DNA from: Gammaproteobacteria bacterium
Lineage (GTDB): Bacteria > Pseudomonadota > Gammaproteobacteria > Arenicellales > Poriferihabitantaceae
Length of the DNA stretch: 64,000 nucleotides
NCBI GenBank assembly: GCA_030432755.1
Contig: JAUILZ010000007.1
Span: 28,389 to 92,388, forward strand
Direction: 5' to 3'
The first letter of the stretch is position 1; every line of letters starts with the position of its first letter. A model generated the notes under the pieces. That model was not told the origin of the DNA. It was given only the letters and a program-made list of their open reading frames with translations, and ran no database searches. A program made the translations under genes and the position numbers. Below, one piece after another: positions 1 to 6,615 of the stretch.

Positions 1-699
1 CGCAAGGTGCGGGTGCGCGACGCACTCAGGCTGCTCACGGACGAAGAGGCGGCGAAGCTGATCAACGACGAGGAGATCAAGCTCAGCGCCGTCGAGCGGG
101 TGGAGCAGAACGGCATCGTCTTCATCGACGAGATCGACAAGATCGTAAGCCGCGGCAACGGCCAGTCCGGTGGCGCGGATGTCTCGCGCGAAGGCGTGCA
201 GCGCGACCTTCTGCCCCTGGTGGAGGGCGCCACCGTGTCCACCAAGTACGGCATGGTGAAATCCGATCACATCCTGTTCATCGCCTCCGGCGCGTTCCAG
301 TTGTCGAAGCCGTCGGACCTGATCCCGGAACTGCAGGGACGTCTGCCCATCCGGGTGGAACTGCGCGCACTGACGAGCGACGACTTCGTCCGCATCCTCA
401 CCGAGCCGGACGCCTCGCTGACCGAGCAGTACCAGGCGCTGATCGCCACCGAGGGCGTGACCCTGGAGTTCACCGAAGACGGTGTGCGCCGCATCGCGGA
501 GGTCGCCTGGCAGGTCAACGAGGGCACCGAGAACATCGGCGCGCGCCGGCTGCATACCGTGATGGAACGGCTGCTGGAAACCGTGTCCTACGAGGCCGCA
601 GACATGGGCGGTGGCGCGGTCACGGTGGACGTCGACTACGTCGACCGCCACCTGAAGGACCTGGCCGACGACCAGGATCTCTCCCGCTACATTCTATAG
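1..699 (+). CDS. hslU: HslU, ATPase subunit of the HslVU protease (5' partial)
   Basis: C-terminal ~232 residues of the AAA+ unfoldase that feeds proteins to the HslV peptidase in the cytoplasm. The reading frame is open from base 1, so the N-terminus with the Walker A motif lies outside the window. Visible are the Walker B segment [11 protein letters not shown], the sensor region GRLPIRVEL, the sensor-2 helix GARRLHT and the family-typical C-terminus LSRYIL that docks into HslV. HslV would be expected just upstream. HslUV is a heat-shock protease, and rpoH follows one gene downstream, so heat-shock functions are grouped here. Confidence 0.97.
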   Translation, partial: RKVRVRDALRLLTDEEAAKLINDEEIKLSAVERVEQNGIVFIDEIDKIVSRGNGQSGGADVSREGVQRDLLPLVEGATVSTKYGMVKSDHILFIASGAFQLSKPSDLIPELQGRLPIRVELRALTSDDFVRILTEPDASLTEQYQALIATEGVTLEFTEDGVRRIAEVAWQVNEGTENIGARRLHTVMERLLETVSYEAADMGGGAVTVDVDYVDRHLKDLADDQDLSRYIL

Positions 700-720
700 A
701 GTTCCGCTATATACGGGCTG

Positions 721-1470
721 ATGTGGGTTCCCGTCGCGTTGCTCCGGTTGCTGCTGATGCTGCCGGTGCTGTTGACGGGCGCGCTGATCTGCCTGTTTAT
801 CGCTCATCTCTCGCGCGGGCTCCAGGATCGTATCGTCTCCACCTGGCATCGGGTGATGCTCTGGTGCATGGGTATCCGCGCGCGCTACCGGGGCCCGGCG
901 GTAACAGGGCCTGTGCTGATGGTTGCCAACCACGTGTCCTGGGCGGACATCCTCGTGCTCGGTGCGCGCTGGCCGTTCGCCTTCCTCGCCATGGCCGAGG
1001 TGCGCCGCTGGCCGTTGGTGGGCTGGCTCGCTGGGCGTGTCGGCACCCTTTTCATTCGCCGCGGCGAGGGTGCGTCGGACGCGCTTCGGCAGGTAGCGGC
1101 CGTGCTGCGGGAAGGGCGCTCGGCGATCTTGTTCCCCGAAGGACGGACCACCGACGGAACCCGGGTGGCGCGTTTTCACCCGCGGCTGTTGCAGGCGGCG
1201 GTGGAGACCGGGGCCCCGGTGCAGCCGGTAGCCCTCGGCTACCAGGACCGGGGCAGTGAAAATGGAGCGCCAAGCCGTGTGACCTACGCGGACGAGGCCG
1301 GCTTCCTCGAGGGGCTGTGGCGAGTGATCTCGGGTCCGCTGATCGACGTCGACGTGCGTGTCTACCCGGTAGTCGGGCCGGCGGACGATCGCCAGCTACT
1401 CTCCCGCGAGGCGCACACGGCGATTTCCTCCCATCCCCGATTCACCGCGCGTTCACAATGCCCCGACTAA
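721..1470 (+). CDS. plsC: 1-acyl-sn-glycerol-3-phosphate acyltransferase family protein
   Basis: 249-residue PlsC-type acyltransferase, predicted to acylate lysophosphatidic acid or a related lysolipid at the inner membrane. A hydrophobic N-terminal segment (residues ~5-30) should anchor it. The catalytic NHVSWAD box (NHxxxxD) lies near residue 69 and the substrate-binding FPEGRTT box near residue 139, in the usual order and spacing. It begins 21 bp after the hslU stop with ATG, so it is probably cotranscribed. The precise acyl-acceptor cannot be told from sequence; several paralogues with this architecture (for example ornithine-lipid or lysophospholipid acyltransferases) exist. Confidence 0.85.
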   Translation: MWVPVALLRLLLMLPVLLTGALICLFIAHLSRGLQDRIVSTWHRVMLWCMGIRARYRGPAVTGPVLMVANHVSWADILVLGARWPFAFLAMAEVRRWPLVGWLAGRVGTLFIRRGEGASDALRQVAAVLREGRSAILFPEGRTTDGTRVARFHPRLLQAAVETGAPVQPVALGYQDRGSENGAPSRVTYADEAGFLEGLWRVISGPLIDVDVRVYPVVGPADDRQLLSREAHTAISSHPRFTARSQCPD

Positions 1471-1578
1471 AATACGAGAGCATTGTAAAAGCCGGGAAAA
1501 ATCTGCGAATTTCGTCGAAATGAACTAAAGTTCGCGCAAAAATCCTGAAATACGCCTGGAAAGTTTTCCCGGACCCGG

Positions 1579-1606
1579 GGAACTTCCGCGACTATTAGCA
1601 CTCTAA
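1579..1606 (+). promoter_or_regulatory. sigma-E (RpoE) type promoter for rpoH
   Basis: The -35 element GGAACTT (1579-1585) is identical to the sigma-E consensus. It is followed after 16 nt by TCTAA (1602-1606), the core of the sigma-E -10. The rpoH ATG is 45 nt further on. In E. coli one rpoH promoter is also sigma-E dependent, so the assignment fits known biology. The -10 lies inside the CIRCE operator. Confidence 0.75.
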
Positions 1607-1621
1607 ATATCTGAGTGCTAA
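1595..1621 (+). promoter_or_regulatory. CIRCE operator (HrcA binding site)
   Basis: Perfect inverted repeat TTAGCACTC (1595-1603), 9-nt spacer, GAGTGCTAA (1613-1621): exactly the CIRCE consensus bound by the heat-shock repressor HrcA. It covers the -10 of the sigma-E promoter and the expected transcription start, so bound HrcA should block initiation at rpoH. It would also form a hairpin in the 5' end of any upstream-initiated transcript. No hrcA gene is in the window. Confidence 0.95.
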
Positions 1622-1650
1622 AATAGGTCCCTGAATTGAGGAGTACAACG

Positions 1651-2511
1651 ATGACGAACAGCCTGCCCATTCCGGTATCCGTACCGGCCGGTGACAACCT
1701 GACCAGCTATATCGCAGCGGTGAACGCGGCGCCGATCCTGACCGCGGAACGCGAGCGGGAGCTGGCCATTCGCTATCACGACGAGGGCGACCTGGAAGCT
1801 GCCAGGGAACTGGTGCTGTCCCACCTGCGACACGTGGTCAAGGTGGCGCGCGGTTTCATGGGTTATGGCCTGCCACTGACCGACCTGATCCAGGAAGGCA
1901 GTATCGGGTTGATGAAGGCGGTCAAGCGTTTCGACGCCCGCCGCGATATCCGGCTGGTCTCGTTCGCGGTGCACTGGATCCGGGCGGAGATCTATGACTA
2001 CGTGCTGCGCAACTGGCGCATGGTCAAGGTCGCCACCACCAAGTCACAGCGCAAGCTGTTCTTCAACCTGCGCAAGTCCCGCGCCCGCCTGGGCTGGATG
2101 CGTGATGCCGAGGTGGAGAAGCTCGCCGAGAACCTCAATGTTGAGGTGGATACGGTGCGCGAAATGGAGTCCCGCCTGAGCGGCGGCGACATTTCCTTCG
2201 ACGCCACCCTCGAGCAGGACGAGGACGACCTCTCGTACCAGGCGCCGGCCGAGCACCTCGGCGACACTCGCTACGACCCCGCCAGGGTGGTCAGCGACTC
2301 GGAGTTGTCCGACCTGCGCGAGCAGCAGTTGTCCGACGCCCTCAAGGAGCTCGATGATCGCAGCAAGGACATCGTCCTGCGCCGCTGGCTGAGCGATGAC
2401 AAGCCGACGCTGCATGAACTGGCCGACGAGTACGGCGTCTCAGCCGAGCGTATCCGCCAGATCGAGAAGCGCGCCATGGAAAAGATGCGGGTGTCGATCG
2501 AGGCCGCCTGA
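1651..2511 (+). CDS. rpoH: RNA polymerase sigma-32 factor (heat shock)
   Basis: 286-residue sigma-70 family group 3 factor directing transcription of heat-shock genes. Region 2 holds the conserved PLTDLIQEGSIGLMKAVKRF segment. The RpoH box QRKLFFNLR (residues 133-141) distinguishes sigma-32 from other sigmas. Region 4.2 ends with a helix-turn-helix (SAERIRQIEKRAMEKMR). I start at ATG 1651, preceded by GAGGAG at 1638-1643, rather than at the in-frame TTG 1636. The gene is not next to ftsYEX as in enterics. The leader carries a sigma-E promoter overlapped by CIRCE, and an intrinsic terminator follows. Confidence 0.97.
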   Translation: MTNSLPIPVSVPAGDNLTSYIAAVNAAPILTAERERELAIRYHDEGDLEAARELVLSHLRHVVKVARGFMGYGLPLTDLIQEGSIGLMKAVKRFDARRDIRLVSFAVHWIRAEIYDYVLRNWRMVKVATTKSQRKLFFNLRKSRARLGWMRDAEVEKLAENLNVEVDTVREMESRLSGGDISFDATLEQDEDDLSYQAPAEHLGDTRYDPARVVSDSELSDLREQQLSDALKELDDRSKDIVLRRWLSDDKPTLHELADEYGVSAERIRQIEKRAMEKMRVSIEAA

Positions 2512-2540
2512 TCGCGCGACAATTTCGCAATTAATACCGG

Positions 2541-2568
2541 AAAAGGCCCCGTACAGGGGCCTTTTTTA
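2541..2568 (+). terminator. intrinsic terminator after rpoH
   Basis: Stem AAAGGCCCC / GGGGCCTTT with a GTACA loop, running into a T-rich tract (CTTTTTTATT). It lies 30 nt after the rpoH stop and separates rpoH from the convergent metallo-beta-lactamase gene. Confidence 0.9.
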
Positions 2569-2591
2569 TTGGGAGCGTGAAGTCGCCCCTT

Positions 2592-3476
2592 TCAAAGCCT
2601 GTTGATCGGCACCGTGAGCGCTTCGTGCCCGTCCTCGTCACGCGGAATCTGCCCAGCGCGCATGTTGACCTGCACCGAGGGAATAATGAGCCGCGGCATC
2701 CCCAGCCCTGCATCGCGCTCGCTACGCATCGCGATGAATGCCTCGCGCGTGGCGCCGCCGCCGACATGGATGTTGTGATCTTTCTGCGCGCCCACCGTGG
2801 TTTCGTATTGCAGTTCCCTGCCGCCCGGTCCGTAGTCGTGGCAGATGAATATCCGGGTTTCGTCTGGCAGGGCGAGAATCTTCTGGATCGAATCGTAAAG
2901 CGTGCCGGCGTCGCCACCCGGGAAGTCGGCGCGCGCCGTGCCCCCGTCGGGCATGAACAGGGTGTCGCCAACGAATGCGGCGTCGCCGATGACATGGGTC
3001 ATGCAGGCCGGTGTATGGCCAGGAGTCCAGAGGGTATGTCCCACCAGGTTTCCTATCCTGTATTCCTCGCCGTCCGCGAACAGGTGATCGAATTGTGATC
3101 CATCCGTGGCGAAGTCTGGCCCCGCGCTGAACACCCCGCAAAAGGTACGCTGCACAGTGCCGATGTTGTCGCCGATACCAATGCGCCCGCCGAGGATGCG
3201 TCGCAGGTAGGGTGAGGCGGAGAGATGATCGGCATGCACATGGGTTTCGATAAGCCAGTCCACGGCAAGATCCCGGGAGCGAACGAATTCGGCGATGCGA
3301 TCGGCGCCCTCGGTGGAGGTGCGGCCTGCGGCGTAGTCGAAGTCGAGCACCGGGTCCACAATCGCGCATCGACCACTATCGGGATCGGTCACCACGTAGC
3401 TGAAGGTGCTGGAATCCGCGTCGAGAAACGCGTCCACTTCCGGGCGCGGGGGTTCGGCGGTAGTATCGCTGGGCAT
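2592..3476 (-). CDS. Blh/ETHE1-type sulfur (persulfide) dioxygenase
   Basis: 294-residue metallo-beta-lactamase-fold protein, likely oxidising glutathione persulfide to sulfite. Metal-ligand motifs are present in order: HVHADH, GHTPACMTH, VGDTLF with the bridging Asp, and CHDYGPGG. The tail GGRELQYETTVGAQKDHN resembles the metallo-hydrolase domain of Blh/persulfide dioxygenases rather than glyoxalase II. I start at ATG 3476 (MPSDTTAEPP); an in-frame ATG at 3578 would add 34 low-complexity residues. It stands alone on the minus strand between rpoH and the dehydrogenase genes. No rhodanese or BigR-like regulator is adjacent. Confidence 0.85.
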   Translation of the reverse strand: MPSDTTAEPPRPEVDAFLDADSSTFSYVVTDPDSGRCAIVDPVLDFDYAAGRTSTEGADRIAEFVRSRDLAVDWLIETHVHADHLSASPYLRRILGGRIGIGDNIGTVQRTFCGVFSAGPDFATDGSQFDHLFADGEEYRIGNLVGHTLWTPGHTPACMTHVIGDAAFVGDTLFMPDGGTARADFPGGDAGTLYDSIQKILALPDETRIFICHDYGPGGRELQYETTVGAQKDHNIHVGGGATREAFIAMRSERDAGLGMPRLIIPSVQVNMRAGQIPRDEDGHEALTVPINRL

Positions 3477-3592
3477 GTCAGGGTCAGAGAAAAGGCAGGC
3501 GGCGGGTTGAAAACGGGGGAAATCGCCCGGTTGAACCGGGCCATGGGGGAGGTCAGTCGACCATCCCCGGTATTTCATGCGCGGATTCCATC

Positions 3593-4120
3593 ATGAATCG
3601 TGACAGAAGGCTATTGCTGCGCGCCTCCGCGGCAGGCGCGCTGATCGGCGCGGGTGAAGTTCGCGCCGCCAGTGACGCGGCTTCGCCGGAGCAGGCGGAC
3701 AGGGAGAGCGCGCTCTACCGCAGTGTTCTCGATACCCTCGTGCCGGCGATCGGCGACAGCCCGGGCGCGCTCGCCATCGGACTTGGTGATGTCCCCCTGA
3801 CCGACCCCGGGACCGGCAATCCAGCGGACAGGCACATGGCGCGGGTGGTTTTCGCGGCGCAACGGGTGGCGGGTTCGTGGCATGGGGAACCCTTTGCCAC
3901 GCTTGACCTGGAGCGGCGAGAGGCTATCCTGCTCGCCATTCTGGGTCCCTGGCCGGAAGGGCGGCAGCGTCCTGCCGAGGTCGAGGTGGCTCATCGCCGA
4001 TCGCTGCAATTCGTGCGCAAGGTCGTGCTGGACCGCTTCTATACCCATCCCGAAGGGCAGGCCAGCATCGGCTATCACGCCCCCTGGCCGGGGGGATACC
4101 GCGTGCAGGACATTGGCTGA
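3593..4120 (+). CDS. Tat-exported small subunit of an FAD-dependent dehydrogenase (gluconate 2-dehydrogenase subunit 3-like)
   Basis: 175-residue protein beginning with a twin-arginine signal (DRRLLLRASAAGALIGAG), then a helical body typical of the small subunit of membrane gluconate/glucose dehydrogenases. In the Burkholderia cepacia glucose dehydrogenase the equivalent gamma subunit carries the Tat signal and escorts the catalytic subunit through the Tat pore. The next gene encodes a GMC flavoprotein that starts directly at its Rossmann fold without a signal, which fits the same hitch-hiker export. The two genes overlap by 8 nt. Assignment rests on signal, size and context more than on a unique motif. 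Confidence 0.75.
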   Translation: MNRDRRLLLRASAAGALIGAGEVRAASDAASPEQADRESALYRSVLDTLVPAIGDSPGALAIGLGDVPLTDPGTGNPADRHMARVVFAAQRVAGSWHGEPFATLDLERREAILLAILGPWPEGRQRPAEVEVAHRRSLQFVRKVVLDRFYTHPEGQASIGYHAPWPGGYRVQDIG

Positions 4121-5756
4121 AGCGGAAGCGGACGTGGTGGTGGTGGGCGCCGGGGCGGGCGGCGCCTCGGTGGCGTACCGGCTTTCCAAGGGCGGCGCGC
4201 GGGTACTGTTGCTGGAGCGCGGCGACTGGTTCGATCCCGCGGATTCCCCGGCCAGGCACGCGGACTGGGAGCGGCGCCCCAGTCCGCTGAGGCTGCCCTA
4301 CGGTAGTTCCGACCCCACCATCGTGCCGACGCGCGGCGCGGCCATCGACAAGCGCCATGCCGCTGCCGGCGGGCACGGCGACGCCACCAGCCACTGGCAA
4401 TATCGCAATCCCTTTTACTATTCCCGCGCCTTCGGCGTCGGCGGTTCCACGTTGCACTATGAAGGTGAAGCGCATCGCTTTGCCCCCCATGCCTTTACCC
4501 CGGGGAGCCTCTACGGCGCCGGCGTGGACTGGCCGTTGGACTACACCACGTTGGCTCCCTGGTATGCGCTCGCCGAGCAACTGCTCGGGGTCTCGGGTGA
4601 ACCCGGCAATCCGTTCAAGGCGCCGCGGGAGAATTATCCACTGCCCGCGCATCCACTCAGCCGCCGGGCACGCTGGCTGCGTGCGGGAAGTGAGCGCCTG
4701 GGCTGGTCCTGCCTGCCGAACCCGCTGGCGCTGCCCTCGCGCAGTATTGACGGACGTTCCCCTTGCATGCACAGCGGGCATTGCGTGCGTGGTTGCCCGT
4801 TCGGCGCCAAGTCCAGTGTTGACCGGGCGTTGCTGGCTCCGGCGCTGCGTGACGGGCGGCTCGAGATTCGCCCACGCATGCGGGCGATACGCCTGGAGAC
4901 GCGAGGTGACCGGATCACCCGGGTCATCTGCCGCCAGGACGGCAAGACGTTCGCCATTCCCGCGCCTGTCACCGTGCTCGCGGGCGGAGCGGTGGAGACG
5001 CCGCGGCTACTGCTAGCCAGCGAGGACGGTGCCCATCCGAATGGAATCGGCAATACACACGACCAGCTTGGACGCAATTTCCTCGAAACGGTATTTCTCT
5101 CCCTGCCCATCGAAGCGGAACAACCGATCGAATCGTGGAAGGGTCCGCCGCTGGATGTCCGCATCTGGGACTTCAACCGACCCGATCCCGCGGACGGCAT
5201 CCACGGTTTCACCCTCAGCGCGAGCGGCGCGACGTCGCGCTACCAGGGTCCGGCAACGGTTGCCAACCGTATTAGCGGTATCGGCCGCGCCCATCGGCTC
5301 GCGATGCGCGAACGCTTCGGACGCGGGCTATCGCTGGTGGCAGTGACCGATCATCAGCCCCACCCGGACAACCGGCTGACCCTCTCGAGCCGATTGGACG
5401 AGGACGGGGTGCCGAAAGTGATCGTCCGCAGTGACTACGGCGAGCGCGACCTCGCCACCCTGTCTGCCATGGAAGTGCGCCTGCGCGAGCTCGCCGATGC
5501 CTGCGGCGCGAGGGTGACGGCGGCGCCCTTTTCCAGCTACTTCCAGCCCAGCGCAACCCACGTGGGCGGCACCTGCCGAATGGGAATCGACCCCGGGCAA
5601 TCGGTAACGGACAACCGGGGCCGGGTCCATGGCATGGAGAACCTGTACATCGCCGACGGTTCCGTCCTGCCGGGCCAGGGAATGGGGGACTCGCCCTCGC
5701 TCACCATCCAGGCGCTTGGCCTGCGCACCGCGGACGCCATTCTGGGACGGTATTAA
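4113..5756 (+). CDS. GMC-family FAD-dependent dehydrogenase, catalytic subunit (glucose/gluconate dehydrogenase-like)
   Basis: 547-residue flavoprotein. The FAD-binding GAGAGGAS motif follows the start directly, a GVGGST loop follows, and the C-terminus has HVGGTCRMG and the final FAD-contact stretch ADGSVLPGQGMGDSPSL. Cysteines 218, 224 and 228 form C-x5-C-x3-C, the arrangement that holds a [3Fe-4S] cluster in B. cepacia FAD glucose dehydrogenase. I take TTG 4113 as start because it overlaps the stop of the small subunit and leaves the Rossmann motif intact; it has only a close AGGA as ribosome site. No c-type cytochrome gene (CxxCH) is adjacent, so the electron acceptor is unknown. Substrate is not predictable beyond a sugar or other alcohol. 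Confidence 0.88.
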   Translation: MAEAEADVVVVGAGAGGASVAYRLSKGGARVLLLERGDWFDPADSPARHADWERRPSPLRLPYGSSDPTIVPTRGAAIDKRHAAAGGHGDATSHWQYRNPFYYSRAFGVGGSTLHYEGEAHRFAPHAFTPGSLYGAGVDWPLDYTTLAPWYALAEQLLGVSGEPGNPFKAPRENYPLPAHPLSRRARWLRAGSERLGWSCLPNPLALPSRSIDGRSPCMHSGHCVRGCPFGAKSSVDRALLAPALRDGRLEIRPRMRAIRLETRGDRITRVICRQDGKTFAIPAPVTVLAGGAVETPRLLLASEDGAHPNGIGNTHDQLGRNFLETVFLSLPIEAEQPIESWKGPPLDVRIWDFNRPDPADGIHGFTLSASGATSRYQGPATVANRISGIGRAHRLAMRERFGRGLSLVAVTDHQPHPDNRLTLSSRLDEDGVPKVIVRSDYGERDLATLSAMEVRLRELADACGARVTAAPFSSYFQPSATHVGGTCRMGIDPGQSVTDNRGRVHGMENLYIADGSVLPGQGMGDSPSLTIQALGLRTADAILGRY

Positions 5757-5885
5757 TTCGTCCAGCGCGCGGTTAGAATGCCGGCGTTCGGTGGAGTCGA
5801 CCGGTAAACGCAAACCGCCGGCTGTTCTTCGCGGGGCCTTGAGGTGTGAGAATGCCCGATACCAATAAACACTTTGGAGGTGAAC

Positions 5886-6533
5886 ATGTCTGACAATTCC
5901 CGTCGCAAACTCATCAAGACCACGGCGCTGGGTGGCGTCGTTCTCGGCGCCGCGGAACTGCAGCGCGGCTGGATCAAACCCGTGGTGGAATCGGTGACCC
6001 TGCCGGCGCACGCGGCGACGACCGGGGTTTCCGCGTTGTCCGCGACCGGAGCGTCGCTCAGTTACTTCGGCAAGGCGCTCGTCGAGCATCGTTCCAATCA
6101 GCCGCTGATCGATGCGCTGGTGACGACCGCCCACGCCGGCGATGTTCTGCCTCCAGCTTTCATCGACGATGTCTGCATCCAGGTGACCGGCGAAAACACC
6201 GTCAGTGTCAGCGCAGTGGATCTCAATAATGGCGTCATACTGAATGCCACAGGCGTCCGGGTTGGCGGCAGGCCGGTGGAAATGTCCGTCGCGCCCTGCT
6301 TTCAGGAAGAAACGAATATCCGCAACGAAGGGATCAATCCGATGGACGTGCTCGGCATCGTTCCCGCAGCCCACGCGGGCTTGCGAATCGGCGTTTACGA
6401 GGTGGAAGTGGATTCGCTGGGCGCCACCACTGCCCAGGGCTCGTTTTTCCACACCCACGACGAGGGAGCGATTCCGTTTTCGATTCCTGCAGGCCCCTGC
6501 CAGGTTATAGACTGCGGCTCCATTCCGGGTTGA
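5886..6533 (+). CDS. hypothetical Tat-signal protein
   Basis: 215 residues, not recognised. The N-terminus SRRKLIKTTALGGVVLGAAE has a twin-arginine pattern, followed by a likely cleavage region near PAHAATTG. The mature part is predicted beta-rich and soluble with four cysteines (DDVC, APC, GPC, IDCG) and no CxxCH or cofactor motif. Start ATG 5886 has a strong GGAGGT at 5876-5881. It follows the dehydrogenase catalytic gene by 129 bp on the same strand and shares the Tat route, so it may work with that enzyme, but it may have its own promoter. No function can be assigned. Confidence 0.8.
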   Translation: MSDNSRRKLIKTTALGGVVLGAAELQRGWIKPVVESVTLPAHAATTGVSALSATGASLSYFGKALVEHRSNQPLIDALVTTAHAGDVLPPAFIDDVCIQVTGENTVSVSAVDLNNGVILNATGVRVGGRPVEMSVAPCFQEETNIRNEGINPMDVLGIVPAAHAGLRIGVYEVEVDSLGATTAQGSFFHTHDEGAIPFSIPAGPCQVIDCGSIPG

Positions 6534-6615
6534 TCCGGAACCCTGCCGCCCCGATCCTGACCGGGACAGACCCGAAACCAGAGCACTAGCCCTGGTTTGA
6601 TAGTCCCGGACTACC

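Noticed and set aside
3882..4112. N-terminal extension of the GMC dehydrogenase in the same frame
   Set aside because: It overlaps the small-subunit gene almost throughout, is Arg/Cys/Ser-rich, and the FAD motif begins right after TTG 4113.
6575..6598. AAACCAG...CTGGTTT hairpin after the Tat protein gene as an intrinsic terminator
   Set aside because: Long 10-nt loop and no T-run; may aid termination but is too weak to list as a feature.
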